This document shows, in pieces, positions 1-6,804 of a DNA stretch of 6,804 nt; within the stretch, counting starts at the first letter, position 1; each line of letters starts with the position of its first letter. The DNA is from an uncultured Curvibacter sp. GTDB taxonomy: Bacteria; Pseudomonadota; Gammaproteobacteria; Burkholderiales; Burkholderiaceae. The notes beneath the pieces were generated by a model. That model was not told the DNA's origin. It saw nothing but the letters and a program-made list of their open reading frames with translations, and searched no databases. The DNA is taken from contig CAMLNH010000154.1 of NCBI GenBank assembly GCA_946481355.1, forward strand, positions 1-6,804, read 5' to 3'. A program made the position numbers and the translations under genes.

Positions 1-724
1 TGACCTTGGCGTAACCGCCGCCGCCCGAGCCTTCTTCCTCGTAGTCCACCTTGACGAACTCACCGCCCAGGGACACGACCTGGTCGGCCACCTCGGCGCG
101 CGTGTCATTGGCGCGCACGATGGCGCCCAGGTTGGCGGCCGTGCCGATGGCCGAGAGGCCGGCCACGCCGGCACCGGCGATGAAGACCTTGGCCGGCGGC
201 ACCTTGCCCGCAGCCGTGATCTGGCCATTGAAGAAACGACCGAAGGCATTGGCCGCCTCGATGACCGCGCGGTAGCCGCTGACGCCGGCCATGGAGGTCA
301 GCGCATCCATCTTCTGGGCACGCGAGAGTGTGCGCGGCAGCGCGTCGATGGCCAGCACGGTGGCCTTGCGGGCCGCGAGCTGCTGCATGAGCTCGGGGTT
401 CTGGGCCGGCCAGACGAAGCCGATCAGGGCGCCGCCCTCGCGCATCAGCTTCACCTCATCGGGGCTCGGCGGACGCACCTTGAACACGATGTCGGACGCC
501 GCCCACAGGGCCGCAGCCCCGCTGATGATTTCGGCCCCCGCGGCGCGGTAGGCCTCGTCGCTGAAATTGGCGGCCTCACCGGCGCCGGATTCCACGGCCA
601 CCTTGAAACCGAGCTTGATCAGCTTCTCGACCACCTCGGGAACCGTGGCGACGCGTTTTTCGCCCGGGAATGTCTCCCGGGGCACCCCGATGCGCTGCGC
701 CGGGGTGGCTGTGCCTGCTTGCAT
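1..724 (-). CDS. pntA: NAD(P)+ transhydrogenase, alpha subunit, N-terminal part (cut by left edge)
   Basis: PntA carries the NAD(H)-binding domain I of the membrane transhydrogenase, which uses the proton gradient to move hydride from NADH to NADP+. Reading from the ATG at 724 gives 241 uninterrupted residues, and the gene leaves the window before domain I is complete. Visible motifs are RIGVPRE near residues 11-17, FVWPAQNPELMQ at 103-114, GRFFNGQITAAGKVPPAKV around 162-180, the dinucleotide fold GAGVAGLSAIG at 184-194 and NDTRAEV at 206-212. These follow the E. coli PntA pattern closely. The start is supported by AGGAGA (731-736) six bases upstream, although a ten-residue extension precedes the position where many homologues begin. 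Whether the alpha subunit is one chain or split into PntAA and PntAB, as in many betaproteobacteria, cannot be seen. It is divergent from nudJ and probably first in a pnt operon lying to the left. Confidence 0.93.
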   Translation of the reverse strand, partial: MQAGTATPAQRIGVPRETFPGEKRVATVPEVVEKLIKLGFKVAVESGAGEAANFSDEAYRAAGAEIISGAAALWAASDIVFKVRPPSPDEVKLMREGGALIGFVWPAQNPELMQQLAARKATVLAIDALPRTLSRAQKMDALTSMAGVSGYRAVIEAANAFGRFFNGQITAAGKVPPAKVFIAGAGVAGLSAIGTAANLGAIVRANDTRAEVADQVVSLGGEFVKVDYEEEGSGGGGYAKV

Positions 725-730
725 GAAAAA

Positions 731-736
731 TCTCCT
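731..736 (-). promoter_or_regulatory. Ribosome binding site of pntA
   Basis: On the minus strand AGGAGA lies six bases before the ATG at 724. It is a near-consensus Shine-Dalgarno sequence and fixes this ATG as the start of pntA. Confidence 0.75.
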
Positions 737-853
737 GGAGTTTTATGAATCGTCACGCAGGCCGGACCCCGGGGGTCGCCCGCACGCGGGCTAGCTTACC
801 CGAGAATTACATGCCGCCCAGGCATAAGCTCTATAACTATTTCCCGCCCAATC

Positions 854-859
854 CATAAT
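854..859 (+). promoter_or_regulatory. Candidate -10 element for nudJ
   Basis: CATAAT matches the sigma-70 -10 consensus at five of six bases and ends eight bases before the A of the nudJ ATG. A transcript from it would start at or within a base or two of the start codon, giving a leaderless or nearly leaderless mRNA. That would fit the absence of any Shine-Dalgarno sequence before nudJ. No -35 match is visible, so the call is weak. TATAAC at 832-837 is the alternative. Confidence 0.25.
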
Positions 860-867
860 CCCGGCCT

Positions 868-1365
868 ATGAATACCCGTTGGAAACCCAGTGTCACCGTG
901 GCCGCCATCATCGAGCGCGAGGGCCGCTACCTGCTGGTCGAGGAGGAGACGCCCGAGGGCCTCCGGCTCAACAACCCGGCCGGGCACCTGGATCCAGGCG
1001 AGTCGCCCGCGGCCGGCTGCGCGCGCGAAGCACTCGAGGAAACCGCCCACCACTTCAGGCCCACCCATCTGGTCGGCGTCTACCTGTCGCGCTTCCAGCG
1101 TGAAAGGACCGGCGGTGCCGTCGAGGACATCACCTACCTGCGCTTCGCCTTCGCGGGCGAGCTGGGTGCGCAGGTGCCGGGTCGCCAACTCGACACCGGC
1201 ATCGTGCGCACGCTGTGGATGACGCCCGAGGAGATCCGCGCCAGCGCCGACCGGCATCGCAGCCCGCTGCTGCTGCGCTGCCTTGACGACCATCTGGCCG
1301 GCAAGCGCTACCCGCTGGAGCTGGTCTACACCGATCCCACGGTGCAGGTGCTGCAACCGGACTGA
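868..1365 (+). CDS. nudJ: Nudix hydrolase, NudJ-type phosphatase
   Basis: This 165-residue Nudix protein resembles E. coli NudJ (YmfB), which hydrolyses the thiamine precursor HMP pyrophosphate and removes phosphate from nucleoside di- and triphosphates. It opens with KPSVTVAAIIEREG and VEEETPEG and has the Nudix box at residues 39-60: G39, E45, R53, E54, E57 and E58, the last four being the metal-binding REXXEE core. NPAGHLDPGE leading into the box, HRSPLLLRCLDD at 130-141 and GKRYPLE at 145-151 correspond to conserved NudJ segments, and the length is close to the family norm. The last glycine of the Nudix signature is alanine (A60). The ATG at 868 is taken because the NudJ homology starts right behind it, yet no Shine-Dalgarno sequence precedes it. 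E. coli nudJ sits beside mnmA; here no mnmA is adjacent. Exact substrate is inferred from the family. Confidence 0.88.
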   Translation: MNTRWKPSVTVAAIIEREGRYLLVEEETPEGLRLNNPAGHLDPGESPAAGCAREALEETAHHFRPTHLVGVYLSRFQRERTGGAVEDITYLRFAFAGELGAQVPGRQLDTGIVRTLWMTPEEIRASADRHRSPLLLRCLDDHLAGKRYPLELVYTDPTVQVLQPD

Positions 1366-1381
1366 AGCAACGCGGCTTCAG
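1362..1381. terminator. Candidate bidirectional terminator hairpin between convergent genes
   Basis: CTGAAGC (1362-1368) and GCTTCAG (1375-1381) form a perfect 7-bp inverted repeat around a 6-base loop. It covers the stop codons of both nudJ (1363-1365) and the convergent dehydrogenase gene (1378-1380), so each stop is the mirror partner of the other. The position at the end of two converging genes fits a shared terminator or a transcript end-protecting hairpin. Neither side is followed by a T-run, so it is not a textbook intrinsic terminator. Confidence 0.45.
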
Positions 1382-2385
1382 CGTGCCAGGTTGCGCAAGG
1401 CCTGGCCTGCGCACCAGCGGCCCAGGTTGTCGAGGAACATCGCCGCCACGCGCGCGGCATTGCCATCGGAATGCCCGGCTGAATGCGGCATGGCGATGAC
1501 ATGGGGCAGATCCCAAAGCGGCGAATCCACAGGCAGGGGCTCGTGCGCGTAGACGTCGAGGAAGGCACCGCCCAGCTGGCCGGCGCGCAGCGCGGCGATC
1601 AGATCAGCCTCCACCACCACCTCGCCGCGCGCCACATTGATGAGCCCTGCGCCACGCGGCAGCGCGGCCAGCGCTTGCGCATCGACCAGGCCGCGCGTCT
1701 GCGGCGTGAGCGGGCAGGCCAGCAGCAGCCAGTCGGCGCGCGGCAGCACGGCGGGCAGGTCGCCGAGACCCACGAACTCGATCTCGTCCTGCGGTGGCAT
1801 CGCCTGCGTGCGGACCACGACCAGGCGCAGACCCAGCAGGCGCAGGAAGGCGCCGATGCGCTGGCCGATCGGCCCCCAGCCCACAAGCACCGCCGTCTGG
1901 CCGCCGAGGTCGCGCGGCAGCGCGCTGCCGATCAGCGGCGCCCAGCGGTGCTCGCGCTGCGCCGCCATGAGCTGCGGAAAACGCCGCGCCAGCGCCAGCA
2001 AGCCAGCCAGTGCGGTCTGGGCCACGACCTCGGCGTTGGCGCCGGAGGAGGTGCTCACGCTCACGCCGCGCGCGCGCAGCTCCACATAGATATCGCGGTC
2101 GGCGCCGGCCGAATGGATGTGCACCCAGCGCAGGCCCGCCGAGCGGCGCAGCACCTCATAACAGGCCTGCAGCCCGGGCGCGAGCTCGTGCTTGGTCGAC
2201 AGACCCGTGACATCGCGCGAGATGAAGGCCAGATCGATGTCGCTGCGCGCGCCGGCCACGGCCTGCTCGATGGTGACCAACTCGTGCGCGCGCGTGCCCA
2301 GCACCTGTGCGATGGCCACGCCATGCTGGGCCAGGGCCTGCTGCGAGAGCAGGATACGCAAGGGCGGGTTCACCATCTCGCTCAC
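1378..2385 (-). CDS. D-isomer-specific 2-hydroxyacid dehydrogenase (NAD(P)-dependent)
   Basis: A 335-residue cytosolic enzyme of the family that interconverts 2-oxo acids and D-2-hydroxy acids (glycerate, glyoxylate, lactate and related dehydrogenases). Numbered from the GTG at 2385, it has the nucleotide-binding loop GWGPIG at 169-174 and the catalytic triad: Arg253 in NVARGE, Glu282 in DVYAHEPLP and His301 in MPHSAGH. The strand after the glycine loop ends VVVR (Arg192) where NAD-specific members usually carry Asp, which suggests NADPH use. Length is normal. The GTG start lies seven bases after the stop of the upstream binding-protein gene; ATG at 2376, three codons in, is an equally good start, and neither has a strong Shine-Dalgarno site. 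It is the last gene of the cluster. The substrate is unknown; glyoxylate, hydroxypyruvate or another 2-oxo acid made by the pathway are possibilities. Confidence 0.88.
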   Translation of the reverse strand: MSEMVNPPLRILLSQQALAQHGVAIAQVLGTRAHELVTIEQAVAGARSDIDLAFISRDVTGLSTKHELAPGLQACYEVLRRSAGLRWVHIHSAGADRDIYVELRARGVSVSTSSGANAEVVAQTALAGLLALARRFPQLMAAQREHRWAPLIGSALPRDLGGQTAVLVGWGPIGQRIGAFLRLLGLRLVVVRTQAMPPQDEIEFVGLGDLPAVLPRADWLLLACPLTPQTRGLVDAQALAALPRGAGLINVARGEVVVEADLIAALRAGQLGGAFLDVYAHEPLPVDSPLWDLPHVIAMPHSAGHSDGNAARVAAMFLDNLGRWCAGQALRNLAR

Positions 2386-2396
2386 GTCTCGCTCAC
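2376..2396 (-). repeat. Short tandem duplication at gene junction
   Basis: On the minus strand GTGAGCGAGA occurs twice, separated by one base (plus-strand copies at 2376-2385 and 2387-2396), giving an 11-base period. The first copy in transcription order contains the TGA stop of the Bug-protein gene and the second provides the GTG start of the dehydrogenase, with its ATG alternative immediately after. Confidence 0.7.
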
Positions 2397-3376
2397 TCGG
2401 CCCGCGCGCCCGACTCCTGCACGATCAGCTTCCACTTCTCGTACTCGCGCTGCACGAACTGGCCGAACTGCTCGGGCGTGCCGCCCACGGGGTCGGCGCC
2501 CTGGGCAATCATCTGCTGCTCCACCGTCGGCACCTTGATCACCTCGTTGACCGCGCGGTTGATCTGGTCGATCACGGTCTGCGGCGTGCCCTTGGGCGCG
2601 AAGAAGCCGAACCAGGAGCCGGCCTCGAAGCCCGGAAAGCCGGCCGAGGCCACGGTGGGCACCTCGGGCATGGAGCGGGAGCGCTGCAGGCTGCTGACCG
2701 CGATGGGGCGCAGCTTGCCCGCCGTGATGTGCGGCATGACGGAAGGAATGGTCGCGAACATGAACTGGATGCGCCCGGCCAGCAGGTCGCGCAACGCATC
2801 TGCACCTTTGTAGGCAATGTGCGTGGCCTCGAAGCCCGCGCGCTTGGCCAGCATGAAGCTGGACAGGTGCGAGGAGGTGCCGATGCCCGTGGAGCCGTAG
2901 TTGAGCACGCCCGGATTGGCCTTGGCGTAGGCCAGGAACTCGTCCATGCTGCGCGCGGGCACGGAAGGGTGCACCACCAGCACATTGGGCACGTCGGCGA
3001 TCTGCACCATGGGCAGCAGATCCGTGAGCGGGTTGTAGGGCAGGGAGCGGTAGAGCGAGGGGTTGACCGCGATGGGACCGACCGAGTTGACGATCAGGGT
3101 GTAGCCGTCGGGCGCAGCGCGCACCACGAGCTCGGTGCCCAGGTTGCCGCCGGCGCCCGGCTTGTTGTCGATCACGAACTGCTGCTTGAGCTTCTCGCCC
3201 AGCTGCTGCGTGACCTGGCGCGCCAGGATGTCGGTGGTGCCCCCGGCTGTGAAGGCCACGACCACGCGCACGGGTTTGGCCGCCGGCCAGGCCTGCTGGG
3301 TCTGGGCCGTGGCCGCGCTGGCCAGGCCCGCGAGCGCGCCGGCGGCGCACAGCTGCAGAAACAGGTTTCTCTTCAT
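2393..3376 (-). CDS. Bug-family (TctC-like) periplasmic solute-binding protein
   Basis: A 327-residue Bug/TctC protein, the extracytoplasmic receptor of tripartite tricarboxylate transport (TTT) systems, which bind mostly carboxylates. A signal peptide is clear: positively charged MKRN, a hydrophobic core to about residue 20, and a probable signal peptidase I site after ATA near residue 24. Family landmarks follow in order: FTAGGTTDILAR at 42-53 (ligand-loop Asp49), NKPGAGGNLGTE at 71-82, AAPDGYTL at 87-94, YGSTGIGTSSHL at 160-171 and AYKGADALRDLLAGRI at 188-203. Length is typical. GAGGAGA at 3382-3388 lies five bases before the ATG and decides the start. No TctA or TctB membrane genes are in the window, so it is an orphan receptor here, as is common in Burkholderiales. 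Its place behind tcuAB suggests a polycarboxylate ligand (inference). Confidence 0.94.
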   Translation of the reverse strand: MKRNLFLQLCAAGALAGLASAATAQTQQAWPAAKPVRVVVAFTAGGTTDILARQVTQQLGEKLKQQFVIDNKPGAGGNLGTELVVRAAPDGYTLIVNSVGPIAVNPSLYRSLPYNPLTDLLPMVQIADVPNVLVVHPSVPARSMDEFLAYAKANPGVLNYGSTGIGTSSHLSSFMLAKRAGFEATHIAYKGADALRDLLAGRIQFMFATIPSVMPHITAGKLRPIAVSSLQRSRSMPEVPTVASAGFPGFEAGSWFGFFAPKGTPQTVIDQINRAVNEVIKVPTVEQQMIAQGADPVGGTPEQFGQFVQREYEKWKLIVQESGARAE

Positions 3377-3381
3377 CGTCG

Positions 3382-3388
3382 TCTCCTC
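3382..3388 (-). promoter_or_regulatory. Ribosome binding site of the Bug-protein gene
   Basis: GAGGAGA on the minus strand ends five bases before the ATG at 3376, a strong Shine-Dalgarno site that supports independent and efficient translation of this gene within the operon. Confidence 0.75.
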
Positions 3389-3424
3389 GGGTGGGCGGCT
3401 CTGCGGCCGCTGGGGTGGGGCCTA

Positions 3425-3441
3425 GCGCGGGGAATCCGCGC
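3425..3441 (-). other. GC-rich intercistronic hairpin upstream of the Bug-protein gene
   Basis: In the 76-base gap between the aldolase-family gene and the Bug-protein gene, GCGCGG (3425-3430) pairs with CCGCGC (3436-3441) around a 5-base loop. No T-run follows on the minus strand, so it is not a standard terminator. A second, weaker 5-bp stem (3395-3399 with 3406-3410) follows nearer the ribosome binding site. Such intercistronic hairpins are known to protect or separate mRNA segments, which would suit a periplasmic receptor needed in higher amount than the enzymes. The pairing is seen; the function is inference. Confidence 0.35.
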
Positions 3442-3452
3442 CGGCTCAGGTC

Positions 3453-4241
<789 letters not shown>

Positions 4242-4247
4242 GGTGCT

Positions 4248-4258
4248 CTCCTCTCCTT
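4248..4258 (-). promoter_or_regulatory. Double ribosome binding site of the aldolase-family gene
   Basis: AAGGAG (4253-4258) and AGGAG (4248-4252) lie side by side on the minus strand, the nearer one six bases before the ATG at 4241. This decides the start in favour of the longer form. The site fills much of the 29-base gap after tcuB, leaving no room for a terminator, which supports co-transcription. Confidence 0.65.
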
Positions 4259-4270
4259 GCGTTCTGCGTG

Positions 4271-5464
4271 TCAGTCGTCACCGAGCTTGAGCCGGCTCGG
4301 CAGGCGTTTTTCGATGGCCCACTTGAGCAGGGCCGCGCTGCGGAAGATGCCGTGCGCGAACTTGCCGTAGGGCAGGGTCAGGAAGAAGGCCATCACGAAG
4401 CCCAAGTGCAGGGCCAGCAGCGCCGGCATGATCGCCGTGCCGCGCGCGGCCCACAGGCCCAGGCCCGTGAGCGAGGTAAAGAACAGCAGGGCGATGAAGC
4501 CACGGTCCATGGGCTTCTGCGCGGCATCGCCGTGCTGCGGGTGACGGCGCAGATGCAGGCGCCACAGACCCGCGGTGCCGATGCACAAGGCGACACCGCC
4601 GATGCCACCGAGCAGCTTGGGCAGGCTGGGCAGGTCGTAGGGCGCGACCCAGCCGAAGAGATAGTGGTAGAGCGTGGCCACGCTGGTGGCCGCGAAGCAG
4701 AGCAGGAAGCCGTAGAAGGTCAGGTGGTGCATGACGCGGCGCTGCTTCGTCCAGGCGTCGTCCTCGTTGTGGCAGCCCTCGCCGTGGCCACCATCGAGGT
4801 ACTTGAGGCGCAGCACATCGTGCGTGGCCTCGGCGGCCGCGGCCGTGCGTACCGCCGCCACGGCCGGTGCCTCGACCTCCCGCGCCGGCGTCACCTCGCG
4901 CCAGAAGCGGCGCACACCCAGGGCCAGCGCCAGCAAGGCGTACAGAAAGACCGGCGCGAACAGGCTCACCAGCAGGTTGTGCGGAAAGATGCCATAGAAG
5001 TCCGTCTGCGGGGGCACGCGCCACAGCGTGTCGCGCAGCCAGAGCGTCAGCAGCATGAAGAAGGCCAGCGCAGCCGCCGTGGCCAGCGCAAGCGTCAGGC
5101 CATTGCGCTGGTACAGCTTGCCCAGTGCCGGCGGCCAGGCGTAGTCCGTGTAGGTCTGCAGCCGCACCTGGGCCATGGCCTGGGGCACGTTGACCGCGAA
5201 CTCGTGCGGTGGCGCGTACTGACAGGCATGCAGGCAGGCGCCGCAGTTGTGGCAGAGGTTGGCCAGGTAGTGCACATCGGCCTGTGAAAAGGACAGACGG
5301 CGCGTCATGGCAGGAAACACGGCGCAGAAGCCCTCGCAGTAGCGGCAGGCATTGCAGATCTGCAGCTGGCGTGCGACTTCGGCCTCGGCGGTGCCCGGCA
5401 CCACCTGGCCGTTGGCCAGGGCCCGCGCCTCGCGGGTCAAACTTTCAAGCTGCTGCACGCTCAT
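4271..5464 (-). CDS. tcuB: Tricarballylate utilization protein TcuB (4Fe-4S membrane electron carrier)
   Basis: TcuB (also called CitB) reoxidises the FADH2 of TcuA and hands the electrons to the membrane quinone pool. The 397 residues show two ferredoxin-type cysteine sets near the N-terminus, Cys37-40-43-47 and Cys71-74-77-81, each able to hold a [4Fe-4S] cluster. About six membrane segments follow, near residues 123-143, 163-184, 246-266, 284-302, 322-341 and 346-365. Histidines in or beside these segments (His246, 247, 267, 353, 371) are possible haem ligands. The loop [12 protein letters not shown] (225-236) before [12 protein letters not shown] appears to be a family feature. The start overlaps the end of tcuA by 20 bases, which implies translational coupling. 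In Rhodobacter CobZ the same two modules are fused and serve cobalamin synthesis, but no cob gene is near, so the TcuB assignment is preferred. The in vivo substrate need not be tricarballylate. Confidence 0.92.
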   Translation of the reverse strand: MSVQQLESLTREARALANGQVVPGTAEAEVARQLQICNACRYCEGFCAVFPAMTRRLSFSQADVHYLANLCHNCGACLHACQYAPPHEFAVNVPQAMAQVRLQTYTDYAWPPALGKLYQRNGLTLALATAAALAFFMLLTLWLRDTLWRVPPQTDFYGIFPHNLLVSLFAPVFLYALLALALGVRRFWREVTPAREVEAPAVAAVRTAAAAEATHDVLRLKYLDGGHGEGCHNEDDAWTKQRRVMHHLTFYGFLLCFAATSVATLYHYLFGWVAPYDLPSLPKLLGGIGGVALCIGTAGLWRLHLRRHPQHGDAAQKPMDRGFIALLFFTSLTGLGLWAARGTAIMPALLALHLGFVMAFFLTLPYGKFAHGIFRSAALLKWAIEKRLPSRLKLGDD

Positions 5465-6804
5465 GCTCCGTCTTCTTCATCTGCAGGGCCGCGCGCGCGG
5501 CCTCGGCCCCGGCGATGCGGCCAAACGCCGCACCGATGGACATGCCCACGCCGGCCGTGTAGCCCTTGCCCAGCACATTGCCCGCCATCATCTCGCCCGC
5601 CACATAGAGGTTGGGGCTGGCCACGCCGCCGAAATGCACGGCGGACTGTTCGTTGACCTTGAGACCCAGGTAGGTGAAGGTGATGCCTGGGCGCAGGGCG
5701 TAGCCGTAGTAGGGCCCGGTATCGAGCGGTAGCGCCCAGTGGGTCTTGGCCGGGCTCAGCCCTTCGGTGTGGCAGTCGTCGAGCGCCGTGTGGTCAAACG
5801 TGCCTACGCGGCAGGCCGCGTTGTAGGCCGAGAGCGTGGCCATGAAGGTCTGCTCCGGCAGGCCGAGCTTGCGCGCGAGTTCAGGCAGGCTGTCGGCCTG
5901 CACACCGGGGAAGACCGGCGGCATGAAGCGGCCGATGGCCTTGCTGTCGATGATGGAGTAGCCGATCTGCCCCGGCTGCTGCGCCACCAGGCGGCCCCAG
6001 ATGGCATAGCGCTTGGGCCAGAAGTCCTCGCCCTCGTCGTAGAAACGCTCGCCCCGGTTGTTCACCACCACGCCCAGCGACACGCAGTCGATGCGCGTGC
6101 AGATGCCACCGTCGTAGAGCGGCGCGCGCGCATCGATGGCCACGCAGTGTGACTGCGTGGGGTCGCCGATCATGTCGGCGCCCTGTTCCTGCATGTGCTT
6201 GATGAGCACGCCCTGGTTGAACTTCGTGCCCCGGATCAGGAAGTTGTCGGCCGGCCATTCGCCGCGCTCGTTCTGCCCCCAGGCCTCGCGCAGCCATTCG
6301 CGATTGGACTCGAAGCCGCCGGCCGCGAGCACGCAGGCCTTCGCCTCGATGCGCTGCCCGTTGGCGTAGGCCGCGACGAAGCGGCCGTCGCGCAGCTCCA
6401 GCCGGTCGACCGGCGACTCGTAGCGGATGTCCACGCCCAGCTGCTCCGCGCTGCGGTAGTAGGCGTTGACCAGCGCCTTGCCGCCGCCCATGAAGAAGGC
6501 GTTGGTGCGCGACAGGTGCAGCGTGCCCGACAGCGAGGGCTGGAAGTGCACGCCGTGCTGCCGCATCCAGCCGCGCACGTGGTGCGACTGCCGGATGACG
6601 AGCCGCGCCAGCGCCTCGCTGGTGCGGCCGCCGGTCACCTTCAGCAGGTCGTGCCAGAACTCCTCTTCGGGGTAGGCATCGGTCAGCACGTCCTGGGGCG
6701 CGTCGTGCATGCAGCGGATGTTGCGGGTGTGCATGCTGTTGCCGCCGCGCCAGGCGCGCGGCGCCGCTTCCAGCAGGCGCACGCGGGCACCGAGATCGGA
6801 AGAG
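5445..6804 (-). CDS. tcuA: FAD-dependent tricarballylate dehydrogenase TcuA (5' end missing)
   Basis: TcuA oxidises tricarballylate to cis-aconitate at FAD in the cytoplasm and belongs to the succinate dehydrogenase/fumarate reductase flavoprotein superfamily. The frame is open to the right edge. The segment [14 protein letters not shown], just inside it, matches the region following the N-terminal FAD-binding fold, so the GGGNAAL-type Rossmann motif and roughly 25-30 residues lie outside the window. Numbering from the GTG at 6782, visible marks are [12 protein letters not shown] (18-29), [16 protein letters not shown] (94-109), LAAGGFESN (152-160), [19 protein letters not shown] (241-259), RPGITFT (364-370) and the C-terminal FAD-contacting stretch from [12 protein letters not shown] to [15 protein letters not shown] (391-425). 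The stop at 5445 lies 20 bases inside tcuB. Sequence beyond about 6792 may be adapter and should not be trusted. The divergent or upstream regulator (TcuR in Salmonella) would lie off the right edge. Confidence 0.92.
   Translation of the reverse strand, partial: SSDLGARVRLLEAAPRAWRGGNSMHTRNIRCMHDAPQDVLTDAYPEEEFWHDLLKVTGGRTSEALARLVIRQSHHVRGWMRQHGVHFQPSLSGTLHLSRTNAFFMGGGKALVNAYYRSAEQLGVDIRYESPVDRLELRDGRFVAAYANGQRIEAKACVLAAGGFESNREWLREAWGQNERGEWPADNFLIRGTKFNQGVLIKHMQEQGADMIGDPTQSHCVAIDARAPLYDGGICTRIDCVSLGVVVNNRGERFYDEGEDFWPKRYAIWGRLVAQQPGQIGYSIIDSKAIGRFMPPVFPGVQADSLPELARKLGLPEQTFMATLSAYNAACRVGTFDHTALDDCHTEGLSPAKTHWALPLDTGPYYGYALRPGITFTYLGLKVNEQSAVHFGGVASPNLYVAGEMMAGNVLGKGYTAGVGMSIGAAFGRIAGAEAARAALQMKKTEHERAAA
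6793..6804. other. Illumina adapter remnant at contig end
   Basis: The last 12 bases, AGATCGGAAGAG, are identical to the beginning of the common Illumina TruSeq adapter and end exactly at the window edge. Such a match at a terminus is best explained by untrimmed adapter. The reading frame of tcuA happens to stay open through it, so a genuine genomic sequence cannot be fully excluded. Confidence 0.8.

Larger units (their letters stand above)
725..867. promoter_or_regulatory. Divergent intergenic region between pntA and nudJ
   Basis: These 143 bases separate two genes transcribed away from each other, so they should hold a promoter for each. The half near nudJ is clearly more AT-rich than its surroundings (roughly 800-860). 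On the plus strand it shows TATAAC at 832-837 and CATAAT at 854-859, neither with a recognisable -35 box at the usual spacing. A perfect 6-bp inverted repeat with a 2-base centre (GCCCGC-AC-GCGGGC, 778-791) lies nearer pntA and could be a protein-binding site. I could not pick a convincing sigma-70 promoter for pntA. The promoter role follows from gene orientation; the individual elements are weak. Confidence 0.4.

Noticed and set aside
735..760. CATAAA on the minus strand as a -10 box for pntA
   Set aside because: It sits directly against the Shine-Dalgarno site, so a transcript from it would begin inside or after the ribosome site. No -35 match is present.
796..1356. 186-codon open frame on the minus strand
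   Set aside because: Lies opposite nudJ, which has a complete Nudix box and NudJ-specific segments. The opposing frame shows no motif.
1483..2538. 351-codon open frame on the plus strand
   Set aside because: Antisense to the 2-hydroxyacid dehydrogenase gene, whose cofactor loop and catalytic residues are intact. No family resemblance in the plus-strand product.
5445..6782. tcuA as a complete 445-residue gene starting at GTG 6782
   Set aside because: That start would begin in the middle of the FAD-binding fold and omit the dinucleotide-binding glycines. The frame stays open to the window edge, so the gene is truncated, not short.
4271..6804. CobZ (aerobic cobalamin ring-contraction enzyme) instead of TcuA/TcuB
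   Set aside because: CobZ is a fusion of the same modules, but here they are two separate overlapping genes and no cobalamin gene is near. A carboxylate receptor and acid-processing enzymes are neighbours instead.

Overview
This 6.8 kb window is high-GC DNA and looks like one end-to-end assembled contig from a Burkholderiales-type betaproteobacterium, with Comamonadaceae the best guess. The pointers are a Bug-family (TctC) periplasmic binding protein, a NudJ variant of the kind I associate with that group, and dense codon use typical of it. The lineage call is inference from gene style, not a database match. Both ends cut through genes, and the last 12 bases are identical to the start of the Illumina adapter, so the right end is probably an assembly or trimming artefact.

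Layout. Bases 1-724 (minus strand) hold the N-terminal 241 residues of the proton-translocating NAD(P) transhydrogenase alpha subunit (pntA), running off the left edge. A 143 bp divergent intergenic region separates it from nudJ (868-1365, plus strand), a Nudix phosphatase. nudJ converges on a five-gene minus-strand cluster filling 1378-6804. In transcription order this is tcuA (flavoprotein dehydrogenase, 5' end missing), tcuB (Fe-S/membrane electron carrier, overlapping tcuA by 20 nt), a class II aldolase/adducin-family protein, a Bug/TctC solute-binding protein, and a D-isomer-specific 2-hydroxyacid dehydrogenase. The two convergent stop codons at 1363-1380 sit inside one perfect 7-bp inverted repeat.

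How the genes may work together (inference). TcuA and TcuB form the known tricarballylate dehydrogenase pair: TcuA oxidises a carboxylate at FAD and TcuB passes the electrons to the membrane. The Bug protein would capture a carboxylate in the periplasm. The aldolase-like metalloprotein and the 2-hydroxyacid dehydrogenase could then cleave, decarboxylate or reduce the product. The MFS transporter TcuC and the regulator TcuR of the Salmonella tcu operon are not in the window, and no TctA/TctB membrane partner is seen. This is a plausible catabolic operon for an organic acid that may not be tricarballylate itself. That substrate question is the most interesting open point; I see no mobile element, CRISPR array, RNA gene or obviously foreign island.
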